From positions 1 through 64,000 of the forward strand of contig DAHVMA010000004.1 in assembly GCA_027320105.1 (NCBI GenBank): a stretch of 64,000 bases of DNA, read 5' to 3'. Made by a program: the position numbers and the translations under genes. Each line of letters begins with the position of its first letter. The first letter of the stretch is position 1. Shown one piece after another: positions 16,560 through 23,420 of this stretch. The DNA comes from JAKAQB01 sp027320105 (lineage in GTDB: Bacteria; Actinomycetota; Acidimicrobiia; Acidimicrobiales; Palsa-688). The notes under the pieces are model-generated. The model was given only the letters and a program-made list of their open reading frames with translations, did no database searches and was not told the origin of the DNA.

Positions 16560-16853
16560 ATGGCTTATGTTGTCGCAGCGATTTGGAAGGCCAAGCCAGG
16601 TGAGGAGGAGAGAGTACTTGCCGTCATCAAGACCATGACTCCGCTGTCTCGCGCCGAGCCGAAGAACCTCTTCTACCAAGGACATGTGTCCGACGAGGAC
16701 CCCAGGACGTTCTTCTTGTATGAGCAATATCGGGATGCGAGCGGGTATGAGGAGCACAAGGCCAGCAAGCACTTCCAGGATCACGTCGTTGGCTATATCC
16801 TCGGGTACCTCGAAGCTCGGAATGTGGACATCTATGAGACGGTTGATGTCTAG
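16560..16853 (+). CDS. ABM-domain small protein (antibiotic biosynthesis monooxygenase/YgiN-like)
   Basis: A 97-aa protein of the dimeric alpha-beta ferredoxin-like ABM fold. Typical features are the N-terminal strand YVVAAIWKAKPGEEERVLAVI, the central SRAEPKNLFYQGHV, FFLYEQYRDASGYEEHKASKHF and a final strand. Members include cofactor-free quinol oxygenases and many small proteins of unknown role. GGGAGG lies about 8 bp before the ATG. In a cluster with FAH-family and dehydrogenase genes, an oxygenase or tautomerase-like step is plausible but not shown. Confidence 0.8.
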   Translation: MAYVVAAIWKAKPGEEERVLAVIKTMTPLSRAEPKNLFYQGHVSDEDPRTFFLYEQYRDASGYEEHKASKHFQDHVVGYILGYLEARNVDIYETVDV

Positions 16854-17142
16854 GTTGGTCCGGTGCGCTCATAGGCCAGCCGGAAGGTGGAGGCTCATCG
16901 GCTCCGGGGGACGCCACGTTGGGCCGCGGGCAGGGTGGCCCCTGCGGCGCGGGTAGCTATAGACGAAGTGACAGTTGTAGACGAAGCGACGATGGCAGGA
17001 AGGAAGCAGTGTTAGAAAAGACCACTGAGCGGGGCGGCGCGCAATCATATCGAGGGGGCGGTGTCGTAGGGGGAAGTGTCAGAGACAGGTTCATTCAATA
17101 TCTGCCAAACGAGCAATATCTGGCAAGAAGGAGGAAGGTACA
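16854..17142 (+). promoter_or_regulatory. Gap before the importer genes with two pairs of 18-bp-period direct repeats
   Basis: No credible gene is seen. TAGACGAAG-GAC occurs at 16960-16972 and 16978-16990 (period 18). CAATATCTG(C/G)CAA occurs at 17096-17108 and 17114-17126 (period 18), just upstream of the strong ribosome site AGGAGGAAGG of the binding-protein gene. Same-face direct repeats with an 18-bp period look like tandem activator or repressor sites. The second pair lies so close to the start that it would sit in the leader RNA or at the promoter. Confidence 0.4.
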
Positions 17143-18456
17143 ATGAAGTGGCTGAAGATTAGGACAGTACGACATGTGCCAAAGCTGGCTGCAGCGGCAG
17201 TGGTGCTGGCAGCATGTGGAGGATCCACGTCGACGCCCGCGACTAGTCCGCCGGCGGTCAGCGCCGGGGGCTCACTCGTCTTTGGGGCGATATCCACCTT
17301 CACCGGACCGATTGCTTCGTTTGGCCCGGAGATGATGGCGGGATGTTACACGGCCACGAAGCTCATCGATCAAGCGAACGGTATTCTGGGAAGAAAGGTG
17401 CTTTGCCTTCCGATCAATACGAACGGAGATCCAGCGGATGCTGTAGCCGCTGTAAGCCAGGCCCTCGCAACCGACAATCTGTCTGGGGTGCTGGGGCCGG
17501 GCGGGACAGCTACAGCTACCACCCCACTCCTGACGACCGCCAAGATGACGATGTTGGCGGATACAGGAGACTCCGCCTATAACTACACGAAGGACCCGTA
17601 CTTCTGGCGAATCACGCCGCCGGACAGTGCAGGCGGCCTCGCCCTCGCGGCGTGGGGATACGATCACGGCTGTCGTGTTGGCGCGGCCTTCTTCAACAAT
17701 ACGACCACAGCGCAAACGAGCGTTCCCACCCTGCTGAGCGGGTTCAAGCGGCTAGGTGGGCGCATGGCCATCAACCTGCAACTGGTTCCGGACAGCTCGA
17801 CCTATGAATCAGAGGTACTGAGGGTCATCGCCGCCCATCCGCAGTGTTTGTTCACGGAAGCGGACCCTCAGACAGATGCAACATTTCTGAGTGAGTTCAA
17901 ACAGTTCAATCATGGAAAGCTGATCCCCATCATCGGAACGGAGCCCACGATTACGTCGACTTGGCAAGACGCCGTCGGAAAGGCCATAGGCACCACGGCG
18001 CTAGCCAACTTCTATGTGGGGCTCGAGCCGTACACTCCTCCAACCGGCAGGGCCTGGGAAATATATCATACGGCGCTTCTGGCTGACTCAGCGCAGGTGC
18101 CGAGCCCAGCCCAGTGGTCAGCCGACCCGTACTCCATGACGGACTACGACGGCATCAACATCATGGCTCTTGCGATGCTCGAGGCGAAGTCCACAGTTCC
18201 GGCAAAGTACAATCCCTACATTTTGAAGGTCACCCAACCCGGCCCAGGCAAGATTGCGGTCTATAGCTTTGCCCAGGGCAAGTCCCTCCTTGCCGAGGGA
18301 AAGCAAATAAGGTATATCGGTGCCGGTGGACCCGTGGACTTCAACCAGTACCACAACTATGGTGGAGCCTTCAGCGCGATGGGATACACATCGGGTGGGA
18401 AGAGCAGGTTGGCCGGGTTGGTCCCGGCCGCGCAGATCACCAAGTTGAGCTCCTAG
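17143..18456 (+). CDS. Branched-chain amino acid-type ABC transporter, substrate-binding lipoprotein
   Basis: A 437-aa LivK/periplasmic-binding-fold type I protein. Residues 1-25 form a lipoprotein signal with lipobox VVLAACGG and Cys25 as lipid anchor. The Ser/Thr/Pro linker is followed by LVFGAISTFTGPIASFGPEMMAGCYTA and other type I binding-protein features. It would deliver substrate to the LivHM-type permeases downstream. In this family substrates range from amino acids and amides to aromatic acids. With the catabolic genes just upstream on the same strand, an aromatic or related acid is a reasonable guess. Confidence 0.9.
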   Translation: MKWLKIRTVRHVPKLAAAAVVLAACGGSTSTPATSPPAVSAGGSLVFGAISTFTGPIASFGPEMMAGCYTATKLIDQANGILGRKVLCLPINTNGDPADAVAAVSQALATDNLSGVLGPGGTATATTPLLTTAKMTMLADTGDSAYNYTKDPYFWRITPPDSAGGLALAAWGYDHGCRVGAAFFNNTTTAQTSVPTLLSGFKRLGGRMAINLQLVPDSSTYESEVLRVIAAHPQCLFTEADPQTDATFLSEFKQFNHGKLIPIIGTEPTITSTWQDAVGKAIGTTALANFYVGLEPYTPPTGRAWEIYHTALLADSAQVPSPAQWSADPYSMTDYDGINIMALAMLEAKSTVPAKYNPYILKVTQPGPGKIAVYSFAQGKSLLAEGKQIRYIGAGGPVDFNQYHNYGGAFSAMGYTSGGKSRLAGLVPAAQITKLSS

Positions 18457-18531
18457 TCGTACCAAGTGGGGTTTGAGGTTGGTGGTCGGAGACTCTTAGC
18501 CCGAGGCCCGGCGTAGCCGCCTCTGCTGCGT

Positions 18532-18569
18532 TGTCCTGGGCTTGCCAAGGTGTTGGCAAGCCCAGGACA
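18532..18569 (+). terminator. Perfect 17-bp hairpin between binding protein and permease genes
   Basis: TGTCCTGGGCTTGCCAA (18532-18548), loop GGTG, then the exact complement (18553-18569). No run of T follows, so it is more likely an RNA-stabilising or partial-termination hairpin than a full terminator. Such elements let binding-protein mRNA outnumber permease mRNA. The permease gene's ribosome site (GAAAGGAA) begins a few bases after the stem. Confidence 0.75.
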
Positions 18570-18587
18570 CTAATGAAAGGAAGTGCG

Positions 18588-19472
18588 ATGCACCTATTCC
18601 TGGAGTATGTGGGCTTTGGACTGGTGTCGGCGTCGATACTCGCCCTGGCGGCAGTCGGGTTTACGCTCCAATACGGTGTCACGAATGTGCTCAATCTGGC
18701 ATTTGGGCAGGTCATGACCTTAGGTGCACTAGCCGCGTACGGGGTGAACGTAGTTGGTGGCGATGTGTGGGAGATGGTTGTCGCGGGAGGACTCTGCGGG
18801 GCCGCTGCATCCGTAGCACTAAATCGGGTCGTGATCTCACCCTTCGCGAGACGAGGCCTTAGGTTGTTTGGCATGATCGTCGTGACATTGTCGTTGTCTA
18901 TCATCATGGGAAATGTCGCCCTCATCGTCTTCGGATTCGGCACCTTCAGCTACTCTCTGTCAACGTCGTCGTCCAACGTCCTGGGGATGACATTTACTGG
19001 TGATCAGCTGGAGACAATGGCACTGGCGGTGGCCGGAATGGTGGGGATTCGCCTCTTGCTACAACGGACGAGGCTGGGTCGGGCGATGCGGGCCACGTCA
19101 ACGGATCCGATCCTGGCCCGCGCATGTGGCATGAATACGCAGCTGATAGCTGACGTCGCGTGGGCCATATCTGGGGTGCTGTGTGGGGTGGCTGGGGTGA
19201 CGGAGGCGATCTCCGTGTCCGCGTTTTCGGTAACGACCGGAGATGGCCTCCTGCTTACCATAGTCGCCGCTGCCATTGTAGGTGGGATCGGGCAGCCCTA
19301 TGGGGCTATGCTGGGTGCGGTCCTCATAGGTGTCGTGACATCGCTGGTCGGTGGCTATGCAAATCCTACTTACACTGACTTGACCGCCTTTGTGATCCTG
19401 GTTGTGTTCCTCGTGTTTCGGCCAGTGGGTCTAGCGAGAGGCGTGGTGTCGGAGCGAGGAGTGTTGGCGTGA
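18588..19472 (+). CDS. Branched-chain amino acid-type ABC permease (LivH family)
   Basis: A 294-aa integral membrane protein of about 8 helices. Family patterns are TLQYGVTNVLNLAFGQVMTLGALAAY near the N terminus, LARACGMNTQLIADVAWAISG (the loop contacting the ATPase), and VGGIGQPYGAMLGAVLIGV. The frame is open from 18531, but ATG 18588 follows GAAAGGAA. The gene overlaps the next by 4 bp. It forms the membrane channel with the LivM-type protein. Confidence 0.92.
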   Translation: MHLFLEYVGFGLVSASILALAAVGFTLQYGVTNVLNLAFGQVMTLGALAAYGVNVVGGDVWEMVVAGGLCGAAASVALNRVVISPFARRGLRLFGMIVVTLSLSIIMGNVALIVFGFGTFSYSLSTSSSNVLGMTFTGDQLETMALAVAGMVGIRLLLQRTRLGRAMRATSTDPILARACGMNTQLIADVAWAISGVLCGVAGVTEAISVSAFSVTTGDGLLLTIVAAAIVGGIGQPYGAMLGAVLIGVVTSLVGGYANPTYTDLTAFVILVVFLVFRPVGLARGVVSERGVLA

Positions 19473-20515
19473 GCAGCTCATTACAATTCTACCTGGCACT
19501 CCTCCTAGTGTACGCGGGGGTTGACCTGATTGCGTGCTGGGGCCTAAATTTGCAGATGGGCATAGGCGGTATAGTGAATTTTGGCTTCGTTTTGTTTCAA
19601 GCTGCGGGGGCATACACCTATGCGATTCTCACCCTGGGAGCTCCCGCCCACAACGCGGGAGCTGGCGCGGGCTTTCAGACGTATTTCTGGGGAGCACGGC
19701 TGCCGTTTCCTCTTCCCTTCGTTGGGGCGATTGTCGTCGGGGGGCTGCTGTCTGTCGTAGTGGGCCTGCTCGTTCTCCCCCGGCTAAGAGGTGATTATCA
19801 AGCAATAGCGTTGCTGGTGGTGTCGTTGGTGGCGAGCGGTCTCATCCTAAATGACGCATCAATATTCAACGGAGCAAATGGGCTGTCCAGCATACCGCGG
19901 CCGTTGGAGGCCGCCCTGGGGCTGTCGGGCTTGGGCTATAGTTGGGCCTATGTCGGCTTTACAGGGGTGTTGTGCATATTGTCAGGGTGGGTGGTGTGGC
20001 AGATCAGCCGCTCACCGCTTGGAAGAGTGTTACGAGCAGTGCGGGAGGATGAGGAAGCGGCGAAGAGTCTGGGTAAGAATCCCCGCCGCTTAAGGCTGAT
20101 CGCATTCGTTGGAGGGGGTATGCTGGCGGGGCTTAGCGGCGCGGTCCTTGTGGCATATATCGACGCATGGGCACCCTCGAGTTGGGGATATGTGGAGACG
20201 TTTGTCTTCGTCACGGCGGTGATTGTCGGGGGTTTTGGAAGCAACGTGGGTGTTGCTGTGGGAGTGGTGCTGGTGCCGATCGTGTTCGGAGAGGCTCCGT
20301 TGTTCTTGCCGTCCCTGGTCCAGGCGAGTTGGTTTGGGGCGGTGCAGCTGATTCTGTTCGGGTTGTTTACGATGGGCTTCCTATGGGTTCGGCCGCAAGG
20401 GGTGCGTCCTGAGCGACGCGTAAAATATGCTGGAAGGATCAAGAAGCTGGGAGCGTCGGTCGCTGTGGCAGGAGATGGGGCTGGAAGGGCGGGGGAGAGA
20501 GGAGGGACTCAGTGA
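19469..20515 (+). CDS. Branched-chain amino acid-type ABC permease (LivM family)
   Basis: A 348-aa membrane protein. Conserved parts are WGLNLQMGIGGIVNFGFVLFQAAGAY, LVLPRLRGDYQAIALLVVS, REDEEAAKSLGKNPRRLRLIAFV (cytoplasmic coupling loop) and the terminal WVRPQGVRPERRVKY. GTG 19469 overlaps the LivH-type stop. The C-terminal 30 residues are basic and Gly-rich. Confidence 0.92.
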   Translation: MSSSLQFYLALLLVYAGVDLIACWGLNLQMGIGGIVNFGFVLFQAAGAYTYAILTLGAPAHNAGAGAGFQTYFWGARLPFPLPFVGAIVVGGLLSVVVGLLVLPRLRGDYQAIALLVVSLVASGLILNDASIFNGANGLSSIPRPLEAALGLSGLGYSWAYVGFTGVLCILSGWVVWQISRSPLGRVLRAVREDEEAAKSLGKNPRRLRLIAFVGGGMLAGLSGAVLVAYIDAWAPSSWGYVETFVFVTAVIVGGFGSNVGVAVGVVLVPIVFGEAPLFLPSLVQASWFGAVQLILFGLFTMGFLWVRPQGVRPERRVKYAGRIKKLGASVAVAGDGAGRAGERGGTQ

Positions 20516-21297
20516 TGGCGGCGGGGGCTGGGGATCGGGATGATCCTATGTTGGAGCTGCGACATGTGTCGCGGGAGTTCGGCGGCGTCCGTGCGGTTGA
20601 AGATGTGTCCTTTAGCATCGCGGAGGGCGCGGCAGTTGGGATCATCGGCCCAAATGGGGCTGGAAAGTCCACGGTACTCAGCATGATGGCGGGGTCGGTG
20701 ATACCGTCGGAAGGCGAAATCCTGTTCTGCGGTGAGAGGATCACTGGGCTCAGGTCCGACGCGGTGGCAAGATGTGGAATAGTTCGCACCTTCCAGGTGT
20801 CGGCGGAGTTTGCGGGTCTAACTGTTATGCAGAACCTGCTGGTCGCTGCTCCACGACAGCGGGGTGAGTCGGTTGTCGGGGCCCTGCTGGGCTGGCGATA
20901 TTGGGGGGCGGCTGAGGAGTCCGCGATTGAGCGAGCATATGAGCTGTTGGTGAAGTTTCGAATGACGGATGTGGTGGATGAGTATGCAGGTAACCTGAGC
21001 GGCGGTCAGCGACGGCTGTTGGAGGTGATGCGGGCGATGATGACAAATGCGAGGGTGCTATTGTTGGATGAACCCACGGCTGGGGTGCACCCCAAGATGG
21101 TTGGCGAACTGCGCAGGCAACTTCAAGGGCTCAAAGGGGCGGGGTTGACTCTGCTGATGGTGGAGCATGAGATGGGGATCGTGGGCGCGCTGTGTGACAG
21201 GGTTATTGTGATGGCGCGAGGTCGGGTGATCGCAGAGGGGAGTCTGCAGGAGGTTCGAAGGAACCCGGAGGTTATGGAGGCCTATGTTGCAGGATGA
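20512..21297 (+). CDS. Branched-chain amino acid-type ABC ATPase (LivG family)
   Basis: A 261-aa ATPase with Walker A GPNGAGKST, signature LSGGQRRLLEVMRA, Walker B VLLLDEPTAGVHP and switch His in MVEHEMG. The LivG-type insert after Walker A (TVMQNLLVAAPRQRGESV) is present. GTG 20512 overlaps the LivM stop; the very next codon is ATG 20515. AGGAGG precedes both. It powers uptake together with the next gene. Confidence 0.93.
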   Translation: MMAAGAGDRDDPMLELRHVSREFGGVRAVEDVSFSIAEGAAVGIIGPNGAGKSTVLSMMAGSVIPSEGEILFCGERITGLRSDAVARCGIVRTFQVSAEFAGLTVMQNLLVAAPRQRGESVVGALLGWRYWGAAEESAIERAYELLVKFRMTDVVDEYAGNLSGGQRRLLEVMRAMMTNARVLLLDEPTAGVHPKMVGELRRQLQGLKGAGLTLLMVEHEMGIVGALCDRVIVMARGRVIAEGSLQEVRRNPEVMEAYVAG

Positions 21298-22060
21298 TGT
21301 GGGTCCGGAGGGCAGGGCCTGCCTTAAGATTCAGTCCCTGAGTGCTGGATATGGAGAAGTGCCAATAGTCCGGAACGTATCATTGGATGTGTGGCCGGGT
21401 CAGATTGTGGCGGTGGTGGGACCCAATGGGGCTGGGAAGAGTACCCTGCTAAAGTCCGTTGTGGGCATCGTGCGCAAGATGGACGGTTCAGTGATGCTGG
21501 AGGGGGAGGAGGTGTCGGAACTGCCAACGGAGGCGCGGGTGCGAAAGGGGCTGGGATATGTTCCGCAGCTGAATGACGTGTTTGGACGGTTGTCTGTGCG
21601 GGAGAATCTTCTGATGGGTGGGTATAGGGTGGGGAAGTCCGAGCTGAGCACTCGGATGGGGGAAGTATATGGATTGTTTCCGCAGCTTGATAGAATGCGC
21701 TTGCGCACGGCCAGTCGCCTCAGCGGTGGAGAGCGGAAGATGCTTGCGCTCGGTCGAGCGTTGATGGCGCATCCGCGAGTCCTGATCTTGGACGAGCCGA
21801 CGGCGAACCTGTCCCCGGAGCTGTCGGCAGTGGTGTTGGAAGAGCACGTCCGAGGACTCGCGGATGCGGGTGTGGGAGTATTGCTGGTTGAACAAAAGGC
21901 TCAACAGGCTGTCGAGATAGCGGATTGGTCGTGCGTCTTGGTGGCGGGTGAAATTGCTGCGTCGGGCGTGAGGTCTGACCTCCTAGCCCGACCGGATTTC
22001 GGTGAGCTCATGCTCGGTGGCGTTGGGGGTGTAAGAGCAGAACCAGGCTTCCCCCGCTGA
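21284..22060 (+). CDS. Branched-chain amino acid-type ABC ATPase (LivF family)
   Basis: A 258-aa ATPase with Walker A GPNGAGKST, signature RLSGGERKMLALGRALM and Walker B VLILDEPTANLSPE. LivF features are GLGYVPQLNDVFGRLSVRENLLMGGY and LLVEQKAQQAVEIADWSCVL. It starts 14 bp inside the end of the LivG-type gene and is the last gene of the AT-richer block. Base composition changes sharply right after its stop. Confidence 0.93.
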   Translation: MLQDDVGPEGRACLKIQSLSAGYGEVPIVRNVSLDVWPGQIVAVVGPNGAGKSTLLKSVVGIVRKMDGSVMLEGEEVSELPTEARVRKGLGYVPQLNDVFGRLSVRENLLMGGYRVGKSELSTRMGEVYGLFPQLDRMRLRTASRLSGGERKMLALGRALMAHPRVLILDEPTANLSPELSAVVLEEHVRGLADAGVGVLLVEQKAQQAVEIADWSCVLVAGEIAASGVRSDLLARPDFGELMLGGVGGVRAEPGFPR

Positions 22061-22121
22061 GGTGACTGCAAGCTGGCGGAGCGGTAGCGACCGCCACGTG
22101 ACGAGGGAACCCAGGGGGTCG

Positions 22122-23312
22122 ATGCCGAGCGCGACGCGCCGCGAGGACCGACGGGCGCTGGCCGTCATGACGGTGGCACACGGGATCCAGCACTTCTACG
22201 TTGCCGGGCTGGCCGTCATCTACCCGTTTGTCGTTGCCGACCTGCACGTGTCCTACGCCGTGCTCGGCTTGGTGCTCACGGTCGCCGGCGTGTCTGGCGG
22301 GCTGCTGCAGGGCGCCGCCGGCATGCTGCGCCGGGCTCGGGCCCGATCGGTCCTCGGCGCCCAGAACGCCGGCCTGGCCGCCTCCGCCGTCCTCGGCGCC
22401 CTCGCCCCCGGCTTCGGGGCCTTCGCCGGCGCCCGGGTGCTCGGGGCCCTGGTGAGCTGGCCCCAGCACCCGGTCGGCTCCGCCTACCTCTCCGACCGCT
22501 TCCCCCAGCGCCGCGGGACCGTCCTCAGCTGGCACTCGGCCGGCGGGAGCATCGGAACCGTCACGGTCCCGCTGATTGCCACGGCGGTCATCGCCGCCGC
22601 CGGGTGGCGCTGGGCCCTGGTCGTCCTCGCCGGCGTCCTCGCCCTCGGCGCGCTGCTCGTGCGGGTGGCACTGCCGCCCGAACCCCTCCGGGCGGACGCC
22701 GATCCCGGCATCGAGAGGGTGAAGCTCAGGGAGCTCCTCCGGCGCCCAGGGGTTGCGGTCGTCCTGGCCGCGGCGACGATCGCGGCGGGCGGGCGTGGCC
22801 TCGGCACCCTCAGCGCCTACGTGCCGGCGGACCTGCACAGCCACCTCGACCTGCCAGCGCTGACGGTGGGTGCCGTCTTCACCGCAATGATGGCGGCCAG
22901 CGTCGTTGGTCCAGTGGTGGCCGGCAGCGTTGCCGACCGGGTGGGCCGCCGCCGGACACTCGTTGTCACGTACTTCGCCGCAGCCGGGGCGTTGTGCGCC
23001 TTCGGCTTCACCGGCCGGCGCCTCGCCGTCCTCTTTCCGATCGCGATCGTGGTCGGTGTGCTGGCATATGCCGAGTCGCCGCTACTTCAGGCGGTGTTCT
23101 CCGAACTGGTCGGTCCCGGAGCGGCCCGCTCGGCCTTCGGTGCCTTCTTCGCCATCGCCTACGGGGTCGGGGCCCTGTGGTCCGCCGTCCTCGGGTGGAT
23201 CATCACGGTCGCTGGCTTTCCGGCCGCGTTCTGCACGATGGCAGCATCGTTCGTAGTGGCCGGCATCTGCATCGTCGCAGGCCTGCGCGCGCCCGCGCGC
23301 CAGCAGCGCTGA
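22122..23312 (+). CDS. Major facilitator superfamily transporter
   Basis: A 396-aa, 12-helix MFS protein. The inter-helix loop motif is ADRVGRRRTLVVTYF between helices 8 and 9, and the first helix reads VMTVAHGIQHFYVAGLAVIYPFVV. ATG 22122 has GGGGG just upstream; GTG 22062 would add 20 charged residues. It is GC-rich again, unlike the Liv genes before it, so it is probably outside that block despite being only 61 bp away. Substrate unknown. Confidence 0.85.
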   Translation: MPSATRREDRRALAVMTVAHGIQHFYVAGLAVIYPFVVADLHVSYAVLGLVLTVAGVSGGLLQGAAGMLRRARARSVLGAQNAGLAASAVLGALAPGFGAFAGARVLGALVSWPQHPVGSAYLSDRFPQRRGTVLSWHSAGGSIGTVTVPLIATAVIAAAGWRWALVVLAGVLALGALLVRVALPPEPLRADADPGIERVKLRELLRRPGVAVVLAAATIAAGGRGLGTLSAYVPADLHSHLDLPALTVGAVFTAMMAASVVGPVVAGSVADRVGRRRTLVVTYFAAAGALCAFGFTGRRLAVLFPIAIVVGVLAYAESPLLQAVFSELVGPGAARSAFGAFFAIAYGVGALWSAVLGWIITVAGFPAAFCTMAASFVVAGICIVAGLRAPARQQR

Positions 23313-23420
23313 CGGGGGGCCGGGGATGGATCGGAAGCGGCTGCTTCTCACTTATCCGGAAACAGCCGGTATGGTGACCTTCTGGATCAACCGGCGTGCC
23401 CGTCGGACGATGCGTAGTTT

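Noticed and set aside
22008..22844. 278-codon minus-strand frame over the MFS gene
   Set aside because: Low-complexity Gly/Arg/Glu/Pro translation antisense to a 12-helix protein with clear MFS motifs.
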